A stretch of DNA of 64,000 nt, from contig NZ_WPCV01000009.1 in NCBI RefSeq assembly GCF_018035235.1, positions 1 to 64,000 of the forward strand, read 5' to 3'. This DNA is from Citrobacter sp. On2M. GTDB lineage: Bacteria; Pseudomonadota; Gammaproteobacteria; Enterobacterales; Enterobacteriaceae. Position numbers and translations under genes: made by a program. Below, one piece after another: positions 11,632 through 21,726 of this stretch. The notes beneath the pieces are model-generated. The model was given only the letters and a program-made list of their open reading frames with translations. It did not search any database and had not been told where the DNA came from. Numbering within the stretch: the first letter of the stretch is position 1; each line of letters opens with the position of its first letter.

Positions 11632-12423
11632 TTATTCTTCAGTTTTCTCAGTGGCTTCGGCTTCTTTTGCTTCTTCAGCCTCGTTGTCCTCATCTCGCGT
11701 ACGTCGCTTACCGACATAGAAACGGGAGAAGAAAACACCCACCTCGAACAGGCAGTACATCGGTATCGCCAACAGCGTTTGCGAGAAAACATCCGGCGGG
11801 GTCAGTAACATCCCGACGACAAATGCCCCAACTACAACGTAAGGACGTTTCTTGCGTAAATCGTCAGGCGTTGTAATGCCCATCCAGCATAGCAGGACGA
11901 TGGCAACCGGAACCTCAAAAGAGACACCGAAAGCCATAAACAGCGCCATGACGAAGCTGAGATAGCTGGCAATGTCCGTCGATACCTGTACACCTTGCGG
12001 AGCCGTGTTGGCCAGAAAACCAAACGCCAACGGGAAGACGACAAAGTAGGCGAATGCCATGCCGATATAAAACAATAACGAACTGGAAACCAGCAGTGGC
12101 ACCACCAGGCGACGTTCATGTTTATACAAAGCTGGCGCAATGAATGCCCACACCTGGTAGAGGATCACTGGCGCTGACAGGATCAGCGACACCATGAAGG
12201 TCAACTTGATCGGGGTAAAGAACGGCGAGGCCACATCAGTGGCAATCATCGTTGCGCCCTGCGGCATCTGTTTAATCAGCGGCGCTGCAACCATATGGTA
12301 AATGTCGTTGGCAAAATAAACCAACGCCAGAAAGATCACGATTACCGCAATAATGCAGTTCAGGAGTCGCTTACGCAGCTCAATAAGATGCGTGATGAGC
12401 GGTTGGGTATCTTCTACAGACAT
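11632..12423 (-). CDS. tatC: Twin-arginine translocase receptor subunit TatC
   Basis: Polytopic inner-membrane subunit that, with TatB, recognises twin-arginine signal peptides and nucleates TatA assembly to export folded proteins. The 263 residues predict six transmembrane helices. Family signatures visible are the cytoplasmic N-terminus [14 protein letters not shown] (about 9-22), FFTPIKLTF (about 68), [17 protein letters not shown] (about 99-115) and [15 protein letters not shown] (about 207-221). The acidic C-terminal tail is slightly longer than the 258-residue E. coli protein. It starts 2 bp after tatB. Confidence 0.96.
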   Translation of the reverse strand: MSVEDTQPLITHLIELRKRLLNCIIAVIVIFLALVYFANDIYHMVAAPLIKQMPQGATMIATDVASPFFTPIKLTFMVSLILSAPVILYQVWAFIAPALYKHERRLVVPLLVSSSLLFYIGMAFAYFVVFPLAFGFLANTAPQGVQVSTDIASYLSFVMALFMAFGVSFEVPVAIVLLCWMGITTPDDLRKKRPYVVVGAFVVGMLLTPPDVFSQTLLAIPMYCLFEVGVFFSRFYVGKRRTRDEDNEAEEAKEAEATEKTEE

Positions 12424-12425
12424 GT

Positions 12426-12974
12426 TTACGGTTTATCACTCGACGAGGGTGAGGATTCGACAACAGGTGCGGCAGCTTTCTTTTCTGCATCCATCAACGT
12501 GGCGGAAGCGTTTTCCGTCGGCTCTGGCGTTGTAGCACCCGTGGATTCCGGTTTTTGCTCCGGCGAACTGGCCTGGTTTTCAGCGGCGGCAGGGGTGACC
12601 CCTTCTCGCTGCGCTTCACCTTCTTTCACCACCGGATTGTGGATAGTGTGCGCTTCATCGCTCGCTTTCTCAGGATCGTGCACGCTGTATGAACGCTTCA
12701 TCGATTCTGCCGCTTCACGCAGCTCATCCATTGAGGCTTTCAGCTCCGGGGTCAGATTTGTCAGGCTCGCTTTCTCTACTTTCTTCAGGCTGTCCTGAAA
12801 CTCCTGAAGCTTAAGCTCCTGGGTCAGTTCATTCTGAACAGTAGTTGCCAGGGAACGTAAAGCACGCACCCAGCCAGCAACCGTTTTTACCGCTACGGGT
12901 AATCGTTGCGGCCCCAGAACGATGAGGCCGATCACGAACACCAATAACAGTTCGCTAAAACCGATATCAAACAC
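12426..12974 (-). CDS. tatB: Twin-arginine translocase subunit TatB
   Basis: Partner of TatC in the twin-arginine signal receptor complex. It has one N-terminal transmembrane helix (about 3-21), the GPQRLP hinge (about 21-26), an amphipathic helix and a long charged and Pro/Ala-rich cytoplasmic tail. At 182 residues it is about ten longer than the E. coli protein; the difference lies in the low-complexity tail (about 110-182), which is variable across enterics. The gene starts 3 bp after tatA, in the tatABC operon. Confidence 0.95.
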   Translation of the reverse strand: MFDIGFSELLLVFVIGLIVLGPQRLPVAVKTVAGWVRALRSLATTVQNELTQELKLQEFQDSLKKVEKASLTNLTPELKASMDELREAAESMKRSYSVHDPEKASDEAHTIHNPVVKEGEAQREGVTPAAAENQASSPEQKPESTGATTPEPTENASATLMDAEKKAAAPVVESSPSSSDKP

Positions 12975-12977
12975 GGA

Positions 12978-13232
12978 TTATACCTGCTCTTTATCTTGGC
13001 TTTTGGCGTCTTCCTTTTTCACTTCGCCCTGCTTATCGGTGATGGATTTAGCTGTAAAATCAGCGTCCTGGCTGGTTTTATCTTGCTTAGGCTCATCATC
13101 ACCCATCGCTTTTTTGAAGCCTTTAATCGATGCGCCAAGATCGGAACCGATGGAGCCGAGTTTCTTGGTGCCAAATAGCAGTACAACGATGACGGCAATG
13201 ATCAACAACTGCCAAATACTGATACCACCCAT
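12978..13232 (-). CDS. tatA: Twin-arginine translocase pore subunit TatA
   Basis: Small membrane protein that oligomerises to form the conduit for folded Tat substrates. The 84 residues have the transmembrane helix [16 protein letters not shown] (6-21), the conserved FGTKKLG hinge (20-26), an amphipathic helix to about residue 45 and a hydrophilic tail ending KEQV. The tail is about five residues shorter than that of E. coli TatA. First gene of tatABC, 78 bp downstream of ubiB in the same direction. Confidence 0.96.
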   Translation of the reverse strand: MGGISIWQLLIIAVIVVLLFGTKKLGSIGSDLGASIKGFKKAMGDDEPKQDKTSQDADFTAKSITDKQGEVKKEDAKSQDKEQV

Positions 13233-13310
13233 ACATGTTCCTCTGTCATAGATGATGAATTAATAAGGCCGTAGTATACGTTACACGGCCTGCCTTGGGC
13301 GATGAAAAAT

Positions 13311-15553
<2,243 letters not shown>

Positions 15554-15566
15554 CCCCAATCTCCTG

Positions 15567-16322
15567 TCAGAACTTGTAACCACGATGCAGCGCAACGACA
15601 CCTGCCGTCAGGTTGTAGTAATCAACGCTTTCGAACCCGGCATCTTGCATCATTGCTTTTAAGGTGTCCTGATCGGGATGCATGCGGATTGACTCCGCCA
15701 AATAGCGATAACTGTCTGCATCGCTTGCTACCATTGAGCCAATACGCGGTAGAACGTGGAAAGAGTACGCGTCGTAGGCTTTGCTCAGCGGTTCGATAAT
15801 CGGCTTAGAGAACTCCAGCACCAGTAGACGCCCGCCCGGCTTCAACACGCGATACATTGAGCGTAATGCTTTGTCTTTATCCGTCACGTTGCGCAGACCG
15901 AAAGAGATGGTGATGCAGTCAAACGTGTTGTCAGGGAAAGGTAATGCTTCCGCATTCGCCTGAACGTACTCAACGTTCCCCACTACACCGATATTGCGCA
16001 GCTTTTCACGACCCATTTTGAGCATCGAGTCATTGATATCCGCCAGCACAACTTTGCCGGTTTCGCCTACCATGCGAGAGAATTTCGCCGTCAGATCGCC
16101 GGTACCGCCAGCCAAATCGAGAACGGTTTGTCCGCGACGCACGCCACTGCAGTCAATGGTGAAGCGTTTCCACAAACGATGAATGCCGAATGACATTAAG
16201 TCATTCATAACGTCATATTTAGAGGCCACAGAATGAAAAACGTGGGCCACCATGTCAGCTTTCTGCTCTTTAGCGACGGTCTGAAAGCCAAAGTGCGTCG
16301 TTTCTTGTGAATTATCCACCAT
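15567..16322 (-). CDS. ubiE: Ubiquinone/menaquinone C-methyltransferase UbiE
   Basis: SAM-dependent methyltransferase for demethylmenaquinone and for the C-methylation step of ubiquinone synthesis. The 251-residue protein shows the class I SAM-binding glycine motif [15 protein letters not shown] (about 67-81), [10 protein letters not shown] (about 95) and the UbiE signatures [18 protein letters not shown] (about 36-53) and [17 protein letters not shown] (about 160-176). First gene of ubiE-ubiJ-ubiB. Confidence 0.97.
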   Translation of the reverse strand: MVDNSQETTHFGFQTVAKEQKADMVAHVFHSVASKYDVMNDLMSFGIHRLWKRFTIDCSGVRRGQTVLDLAGGTGDLTAKFSRMVGETGKVVLADINDSMLKMGREKLRNIGVVGNVEYVQANAEALPFPDNTFDCITISFGLRNVTDKDKALRSMYRVLKPGGRLLVLEFSKPIIEPLSKAYDAYSFHVLPRIGSMVASDADSYRYLAESIRMHPDQDTLKAMMQDAGFESVDYYNLTAGVVALHRGYKF

Positions 16323-16416
16323 CTCAGTGCCTGCTCATTCAAAAAATGTTCGAGAAGTGTAACAGATTGGGCCAATTTGCCCTACCCTTCTGCCGGGTTC
16401 AACTACCCCAAATGGA

Positions 16417-17847
16417 CTAGCTTGATTGCTGATTTACCGCTTCATCATCGGAGTAAGGCTCATCTTGTTGCGTTTCAGGGACCGAGCGCAAGCGGTACTC
16501 TTCATCCTGCGTAGTGGCTTGTTCAGCCAGCTCAGGATTAATCTCGCGCTTAATTTCCACTCCTAAACTGCGAAACGCTTCGGCCTGCGACAGGACGTTT
16601 CCACGGCCTGAAGAGAGTTTTTTCATCGCCTGTCGGTAGTTGTCCTGGGCTTTATCCAGGCTTTGACCAATTGCCGACATATCATCCACAAACAACCGCA
16701 TCTTGTCATAAAGTTTGCTGGCCCGATCGGCAATTTGTTGCGCATTACGGCTCTGATGCTCGTAGCGCCACAGATTGGCAATCGTACGCAATGCCACCAA
16801 CAGCGTGGTGGGACTGACCAGCATAATGTTATTTCTAAGCGCTTCGGTAATCAGTTCGGGCTGCCTGTCGAGCGCCAGTAAAAAAGCTGGCTCAACGGGG
16901 ATAAACATCAGCACATAGTCAAGCGTACGTAATCCAGGAAGCTGCTGATAGTCTTTGCGGCCCAACAGACGAATGTGGTTTCGCACCGAGGCGATGTGCT
17001 CCTGTAGCGCGCTCTCGCGGGTGAATTCATCTTCAGCGTTAAAATAGCGTTCATAGGCGACCAGCGTCATTTTCGCATCAATCACCACATCTTTGCCCTG
17101 CGGTAATCGAACAATAACATCTGGCTGCATCCGTGAACGGGCGTCGTTTTCGATGCTGACCTGGGTTTCGTATTCATAGCCTTCGCGCAGACCGGAAGCC
17201 TCAAGCACCCGCGTGAGTACGACCTCGCCCCAGTTCCCCTGCGTTTTGTTATCACCTTTTAATGCCCGCGTCAGGTTTACCGCTTCCTGTGCCATCTGCG
17301 CATTCAGTTGTTGGAGATTACGAATTTCGTGCGCCAGAGTATGGCGTTCCTGCGCCTCTTTGCCAAAGCTGTCCTGAACCTGGCGTCGAAAACCGTCCAG
17401 TTGTTCGCGAAGCGGTGCCAGCAGGCTGTTCAGGCTTTGGCGATTTTGCTCATCTACGCGGCGATTGCTGTGCTCGAAAATACGGTTCGCCAGATTTTCA
17501 AACTGCTCGCTCAGGCGCTGTTCGCTGTTGATCATCTGACGGATCTTATCTTCCGCATGCTGTTGCGTTGCTTCCAGCCGGGTAGTGACTTCACGGAGAT
17601 CGGCTTCCAGAGAGGTGTTGATACTGTGCAGGCTGCGCAATTCGTTATTAAGCAGTTCGCACTCATCACGCCAGTGGGCTTCCTGTGAGAGTTGTTGCCG
17701 GGCGGCGCTTAGCGCGATATCCAGTTCACGTCGTTCTTCGATGAGATCGGCACGGATCCTGTCGGCGTGCGCTTTTGTTGCCAGCCACCCGACCAGCAGT
17801 CCTGCGGCTAATGCCAGCACGGCACTCATCACAATTGAAATATCCAC
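16417..17847 (-). CDS. rmuC: DNA recombination protein RmuC
   Basis: Predicted nuclease-fold protein that limits recombination between inverted repeats. It has an N-terminal membrane anchor (about 4-22), a long coiled coil (about 30-200), and the RmuC domain with the conserved core GNWGEVVLTRVLEASGLREG and the restriction-endonuclease-like VIDAKMTLVAYERYF. The frame stays open to 17943, but the GTG at 17847 gives 476 residues beginning VDISIVMSAV, in line with E. coli RmuC (475, MDFSIMV). A G-rich Shine-Dalgarno run lies about 4 bases upstream of this GTG. Confidence 0.93.
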   Translation of the reverse strand: MDISIVMSAVLALAAGLLVGWLATKAHADRIRADLIEERRELDIALSAARQQLSQEAHWRDECELLNNELRSLHSINTSLEADLREVTTRLEATQQHAEDKIRQMINSEQRLSEQFENLANRIFEHSNRRVDEQNRQSLNSLLAPLREQLDGFRRQVQDSFGKEAQERHTLAHEIRNLQQLNAQMAQEAVNLTRALKGDNKTQGNWGEVVLTRVLEASGLREGYEYETQVSIENDARSRMQPDVIVRLPQGKDVVIDAKMTLVAYERYFNAEDEFTRESALQEHIASVRNHIRLLGRKDYQQLPGLRTLDYVLMFIPVEPAFLLALDRQPELITEALRNNIMLVSPTTLLVALRTIANLWRYEHQSRNAQQIADRASKLYDKMRLFVDDMSAIGQSLDKAQDNYRQAMKKLSSGRGNVLSQAEAFRSLGVEIKREINPELAEQATTQDEEYRLRSVPETQQDEPYSDDEAVNQQSS

Positions 17848-17946
17848 AACGCCCCCCTTACAGCTACGACTTACCGGCACAAAATAGAATTGTGCTGTAT
17901 AAACGTCCAGTTTAAAAGGAATTTCCTGCGAGGCACTACGCAAAAT

Positions 17947-17973
17947 AAAAAGGCCGAACGCGTCGGCCTTTTT
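17947..17973 (-). terminator. Bidirectional-looking terminator after udp
   Basis: Stem AGGCCGA (17951-17957) pairs with TCGGCCT (17963-17969), flanked by A-rich sequence on the left and five T on the right, so it has a U-tract on either strand. On the minus strand it ends the udp transcript before rmuC. Confidence 0.85.
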
Positions 17974-17988
17974 GAATAGACGGGAGAA

Positions 17989-18750
17989 TTACAGTAAACG
18001 ACGCGCAGCTTCCACCACGATTTTCACCGCGTGGCTTTCTGTTTGTTTCATCGTTTCCGCATTAGGGATCTCTTGCTGAGTACGGTTCACGATAACACCC
18101 GCAACCATACCGGCACGCAGACCCTGGCTAGCGCACATGGTCAGCAGCGTGGCGGATTCCATTTCGTAGTTCATGACGCCCATAGACTGCCACTCTTCCA
18201 TAGAGCCTTTAAAACGGCTCACTACGCGACCAGAGAAGGTGTCATAACGCTCCTGGCCCGGGTAGAAGGTATCAGAAGACGCAGTAACGCCAATGTGGGT
18301 GGTGGCGCCGATTGATTTCGCCGCTTCCACCAGCGCGGTGGTGCACTCGAAGTCCGCAACAGCCGGGAACTCCATGGGCGCGAAGTGCAGGCTTGCTCCA
18401 TCCAGACGGACAGACGCCGTGGTGACCAGGACATCACCCACGTTGATATGTGGCTGGATAGCGCCAGTCGTACCGATACGCAGGAAGGTACGAATGCCCA
18501 GCTGTGCCAGTTCTTCTACGGCAATAGAGGTTGACGGGCCACCGATACCGGTAGAGCAAACGATCACGGCTTTACCATCCAGCTCAGCACGCCAGGTAGT
18601 GAACTCGCGATGAGATGCCAGCTTAACCGGCTTATCCATCAGCGCGGCGATCTTTTCCACACGCTCCGGGTCGCCAGGGACGATAGCAAGCGTAGCCCCT
18701 TGTAAATCGCTCTTAGTGAGGCCGAGATGAAAAACATCAGACTTAGACAT
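17989..18750 (-). CDS. udp: Uridine phosphorylase Udp
   Basis: Reversible phosphorolysis of uridine to uracil and ribose 1-phosphate in pyrimidine salvage. The 253-residue protein has the nucleoside phosphorylase signatures [13 protein letters not shown] (about 23-35), [16 protein letters not shown] (about 65-80), RIGTTGAIQ (about 91-99) and [12 protein letters not shown] with the ribose-binding Glu-Met-Glu (about 194-205). ATG at 18750 is chosen over the open frame to 18795 because of the GAGGAG Shine-Dalgarno sequence and the family start [10 protein letters not shown]. Two CRP-type sites lie upstream, as expected for a CytR/CRP-controlled gene. Confidence 0.97.
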   Translation of the reverse strand: MSKSDVFHLGLTKSDLQGATLAIVPGDPERVEKIAALMDKPVKLASHREFTTWRAELDGKAVIVCSTGIGGPSTSIAVEELAQLGIRTFLRIGTTGAIQPHINVGDVLVTTASVRLDGASLHFAPMEFPAVADFECTTALVEAAKSIGATTHIGVTASSDTFYPGQERYDTFSGRVVSRFKGSMEEWQSMGVMNYEMESATLLTMCASQGLRAGMVAGVIVNRTQQEIPNAETMKQTESHAVKIVVEAARRLL

Positions 18751-18821
18751 AAAAACTCCTCTGTGAATCGGTTTTGTCAGAAGAAGCAAAAACACACTTT
18801 ACCGAAGGCATGAACATATTT

Positions 18822-18837
18822 TCGTGACAGTAATCAC
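18822..18837. promoter_or_regulatory. CRP-type site 1 (udp/dlhH intergenic)
   Basis: CGTGA-N6-TCACT, matching 8 of 10 core bases of the CRP consensus TGTGA-N6-TCACA. Its centre is 53 bp from the centre of the second site at 18875-18890. It is the site nearer to udp. Confidence 0.7.
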
Positions 18838-18874
18838 TATGATGTAAATCAATTGCATTCAATTACCATCAAAT

Positions 18875-18890
18875 AGTGACTTGAATCACA
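18875..18890. promoter_or_regulatory. CRP-type site 2 (udp/dlhH intergenic)
   Basis: AGTGA-N6-TCACA, 9 of 10 core bases of the CRP consensus. The 53 bp spacing to the first site is the geometry used by CytR, which binds between two CRP dimers at deo, cdd and udp promoters of E. coli. Confidence 0.75.
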
Positions 18891-19015
18891 TAAATGATGC
18901 GATGTAAGGAACCCCTGCACAAAAGATAGCCCGTTTAAGGCAATGTGGTTCGTTGCATGTGTCTATAGTTAACAATGCGCTTTTTGGCTGAATATTTAAG
19001 GGTACGGAGAATACC

Positions 19016-19822
19016 ATGACAACACGACAATCTGGCTTTGCACCTGCTGTATCTCCACCAACGTCTACCACGGTTCACACTCCAGATAACGCAATTATCG
19101 CCGGAGTAACATCCATACCTTCACAAGGCGATGATATGCCAGCGTATCACGCACGACCAAAGCAAACCGATGGCCCGCTGCCCGTGGTTATTGTCGTGCA
19201 GGAGATTTTTGGCATTCATGAACACATTCGTGACGTTTGCCGCCGTCTGGCTCTGGAAGGGTATCTGGCTATCGCTCCAGAGCTCTATTTTCGCGAAGGC
19301 GATCCCAATGACTTTGCCGACATTCCCACGCTGCTCAGCGGCCTTGTCGCCAAAGTACCTGACTCTCAGGTACTGGCCGATTTGGATCACGTCGCCAGCT
19401 GGGCCTCCCGCAACGGAGGTGATGCGCATCAACTGATGATTACCGGATTCTGCTGGGGCGGGCGCATTACCTGGCTGTATGCCGCACATAATCCACAGTT
19501 AAAAGCGGCGGTGGCGTGGTACGGCAAACTGGTGGGCGATAAAACCCTCAACTCGCCGAAGCATCCCGTTGATATCGCGACCGATCTTAACGCTCCCGTT
19601 CTGGGGCTTTATGGCGGCCAGGACACCAGTATTCCACAAGATACCGTTGAAACAATGCGTCAGGCGCTACGCGCCGCCAATGCTAAAGCGGAAATCGTGG
19701 TCTATCCCGATGCCGGACATGCGTTTAACGCCGATTATCGCCCGAGCTATCACGAAGAGTCCGCTAAGGATGGCTGGCAGAGAATGCTGGAGTGGTTTAC
19801 CCAGTACGGCAGTAAAAAATAA
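19016..19822 (+). CDS. dlhH: Dienelactone hydrolase family protein DlhH (YsgA)
   Basis: Putative carboxymethylenebutenolidase of the alpha/beta hydrolase dienelactone hydrolase family, 268 residues. The nucleophile elbow is GFCWGG (about 142-147) with cysteine in place of serine. The remaining triad positions fit LYGGQDTSIPQD (Asp, about 199-210) and DAGHAFNADYRP (His, about 231-242). The natural substrate in enterics is unknown. The N-terminus (about 1-25) is low-complexity and has no clear signal peptide. Divergent from udp; a stem-loop follows its stop codon. Confidence 0.9.
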   Translation: MTTRQSGFAPAVSPPTSTTVHTPDNAIIAGVTSIPSQGDDMPAYHARPKQTDGPLPVVIVVQEIFGIHEHIRDVCRRLALEGYLAIAPELYFREGDPNDFADIPTLLSGLVAKVPDSQVLADLDHVASWASRNGGDAHQLMITGFCWGGRITWLYAAHNPQLKAAVAWYGKLVGDKTLNSPKHPVDIATDLNAPVLGLYGGQDTSIPQDTVETMRQALRAANAKAEIVVYPDAGHAFNADYRPSYHEESAKDGWQRMLEWFTQYGSKK

Positions 19823-19827
19823 GGACA

Positions 19828-19847
19828 ACCCTGGCTTCGGCCAGGGT
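19828..19847 (+). terminator. Stem-loop after dlhH, probable terminator
   Basis: Perfect 8 bp stem ACCCTGGC / GCCAGGGT closed by a stable TTCG tetraloop, 5 bp after the dlhH stop codon. The following bases (ATCCCTC) lack a real T-run, so termination may be incomplete. Confidence 0.6.
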
Positions 19848-19948
19848 ATCCCTCAGAAAAAATAAGTGTATTGCGTCACATTCTTGCGACAATTTTTTTA
19901 ATTATACAGTCTCGCTGCATCAATTTTTTTGCTGTTAAAGAAGGCGCT

Positions 19949-20032
19949 ATGATCGCCTTCACATTTGACGTACTCCTCCCCCATCAAATGCAAAATTTTC
20001 GTTGCTTAGCGCCAAACTATTTTTCTGTTTAA
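19949..20032 (+). other. Possible 27-codon leader ORF in hairpin, upstream of ureido cluster
   Basis: The 255 bp between the dlhH hairpin and the hydrolase gene contain a short frame, ATG (19949) to TAA (20030-20032), encoding MIAFTFDVLLPHQMQNFRCL plus seven more residues. Its AAGG Shine-Dalgarno-like bases lie in the left arm of a perfect 7 bp hairpin (GAAGGCG 19940-19946, CGCCTTC 19954-19960) and its ATG lies in the loop. It may be a leader peptide or chance. I found no convincing -35/-10 pair in this interval. Confidence 0.25.
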
Positions 20033-20102
20033 CATCGCTATTCTCCTGAATACTCAGTAACAGACCCAGCGAATTGCTTATTCTGTGAACAGGAGATTGA
20101 TC

Positions 20103-20771
20103 ATGACGCAACAGACTTTCCAGGCCCAACCTTTTGCTCTGCCTTTTGATCCGCATACCACCGCACTGGTGATGATCGATATGCAACGTGACTTTGTTGA
20201 GGCAGGTGGTTTTGGTGAAGCATTAGGTAACGATGTCTCGTTGGTTCGAAGCGCAATTGAGCCATGTAAAAAGGTATTAGCGGCTGCGCGCGATAAAGGC
20301 TTACTTGTGATTCATACTCGCGAAGGGCACCGCGCCGATCTTAGCGATTGCCCGGCGGCGAAACTCACCCGCGGCGGTAAAACTTTCATTGGCGAAACAG
20401 GCCCTATGGGACGCATTTTGGTTCGGGGCGAAGCCGGTCACGACATTATCCCTGAACTGTACCCGGTCTCGGGTGAACCGGTTATCGACAAACCAGGTAA
20501 AGGTGCGTTCTACCAGACTGATTTACATCTGATTTTACAAAATCACGGGATCAAAACGTTAATTGTCTGCGGCGTCACGACTGAAGTATGCGTGACGACG
20601 ACGGTACGAGAAGCCAACGATCGGGGCTATGAATGCATCATTCCTGAAGATTGTGTGGGTTCCTACTTTCCAGAGTTCCAGAAATATGCGCTGGAGATGA
20701 TCAAAGCCCAGGGCGCGATTTTTGGTTGGGTCAGTCACGCTGATGCCATTATCGCAGGGTTGAAAGGCTAA
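20103..20771 (+). CDS. Cysteine hydrolase, isochorismatase family, biuret-hydrolase-like
   Basis: Isochorismatase-like amidohydrolase of 222 residues. The catalytic triad of the family is present: Asp26 in MIDMQRDF, Lys133 in DKPGKGAF and Cys163 in TTEVCVTT, with the cis-peptide GVTT just before the cysteine. The stretches IHTREGHRADLSD, ILVRGEAGHDIIPELYP and REANDRGYEC resemble biuret and triuret hydrolases more than nicotinamidase or RutB, and Gln203, forty residues after the nucleophile, falls where biuret hydrolases carry a substrate-contacting glutamine (family knowledge from memory). ATG at 20103 is chosen over an upstream GTG because of AGGAG. First gene of the ureido cluster; substrate not proven. 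Confidence 0.85.
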   Translation: MTQQTFQAQPFALPFDPHTTALVMIDMQRDFVEAGGFGEALGNDVSLVRSAIEPCKKVLAAARDKGLLVIHTREGHRADLSDCPAAKLTRGGKTFIGETGPMGRILVRGEAGHDIIPELYPVSGEPVIDKPGKGAFYQTDLHLILQNHGIKTLIVCGVTTEVCVTTTVREANDRGYECIIPEDCVGSYFPEFQKYALEMIKAQGAIFGWVSHADAIIAGLKG

Positions 20772-20775
20772 CGTC

Positions 20776-21636
20776 ATGACGCCGGCGGCACTTTCTGCGC
20801 TTTCGCTAGGGTATCTCTTTCCGGTGAAAGGACGACACATTCTGCGGGTTCACAGTGCATTTCAGCATGCTCTGAATCTGCGCTCAGAAGAAGGACGGCA
20901 CCTCACGCTGCTGTGTGCAGAGAAGTATCAAAACCTGGCGGATGCGGCACGGATCATGCTGCCAGAATGGTGGGACTGGCGGCGGGAGATCACAGGAACC
21001 GGGACAATTCGGTTAGCCGATGGCGTATTAATAGCCCAGCGTTTTCGTGTGGACCTGAACGCAGCCGCAGTATGGCAGCCCCAACTCCGATGTGAATCGC
21101 TGGATCCGAAAACCTGTTTGTGGCCCCAACGGCACTACAGGACGCTGGATTCTCAACTGCTGCTGTTTTGCCTGGAACATGAGGTAGAAAGCGCACTGCA
21201 ATGGCAGGGAAATATTCGCCAACGGGGGTTAAGGCCACAAGAGTCGCCGGAGCAACTTGAAGAACAGGTCCCCCGGTTAATCGGTTACGGCAAAGGGCTA
21301 ACGCCGGATGGCGATGACTATCTACTGGGTTATCTGGCGGCGCTTTGGCAGTGGAAACTCTGTCCCGGTCTTGAGGCTCACTACACCAGATTGCAACAGG
21401 CTATTGAACGGCAACTACCGTACACAACTGACATCAGCCAGCATTATTTACACGGCGCGCTACAAGGTCATTTTTCGCAACCGATTTGCGAGTTGCTCAA
21501 ACAGCTTAATGCTGACGCGCCTACAACAACGATTATCGCCTGTGCAGAACAGGTCATGCAATTTGGGGCGACATCGGGCGTCGACTGCCTGGCCGGTTTG
21601 CTTCACGGCATGAGAACGCTGTACGCACACCATTGA
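20776..21636 (+). CDS. DUF2877 protein, AllH (YlbF)-like oxamate carbamoyltransferase subunit homologue
   Basis: A 286-residue DUF2877 protein. Its signature is GYGKGLTPDGDDYLLGYLAAL (the Gly-Leu-Thr-Pro-x-Gly-Asp-Asp motif, about residues 174-193). The E. coli homologue YlbF was recently renamed AllH as one of three proteins needed for oxamate carbamoyltransferase activity in anaerobic allantoin use. It begins 4 bp after the hydrolase stop codon, so it is coupled to it. Being placed before the AllF-like gene is a different order from the E. coli allFGHK set. Its role within the transferase is not known. Confidence 0.85.
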   Translation: MTPAALSALSLGYLFPVKGRHILRVHSAFQHALNLRSEEGRHLTLLCAEKYQNLADAARIMLPEWWDWRREITGTGTIRLADGVLIAQRFRVDLNAAAVWQPQLRCESLDPKTCLWPQRHYRTLDSQLLLFCLEHEVESALQWQGNIRQRGLRPQESPEQLEEQVPRLIGYGKGLTPDGDDYLLGYLAALWQWKLCPGLEAHYTRLQQAIERQLPYTTDISQHYLHGALQGHFSQPICELLKQLNADAPTTTIIACAEQVMQFGATSGVDCLAGLLHGMRTLYAHH

Positions 21637-21652
21637 ATAAATGAAATGCTCT

Positions 21653-21704
21653 CGTAGCGCAGATCGCTACGCGGAATCGCTGTACCCGACATCTGTTATC
21701 GGGT
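21653..21704 (+). other. Two tandem stem-loops before the fdrA-like gene
   Basis: Within the 90 bp gap between the DUF2877 gene and the fdrA-like gene are two stem-loops: CGTAGCG / CGCTACG (21653-21659 with 21665-21671, 5-base loop) and ACCCGA / TCGGGT (21684-21689 with 21699-21704, 9-base loop). Neither is followed by a T-run, so mRNA processing or differential stability fits better than termination. It is the largest gap before the permease gene. Confidence 0.5.
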
Positions 21705-21726
21705 GATAAACGACGGACATAACACA

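Noticed and set aside
20006-20035. Nine-codon minus-strand ORF with AGGAG upstream
   Set aside because: No gene follows it on that strand; it is most likely chance.
19850-20102. Sigma-54 promoter for the ureido cluster (GG-N10-GC at about 19943-19956)
   Set aside because: The match is only to the four invariant bases and falls inside a perfect hairpin; the rest of the consensus is absent.
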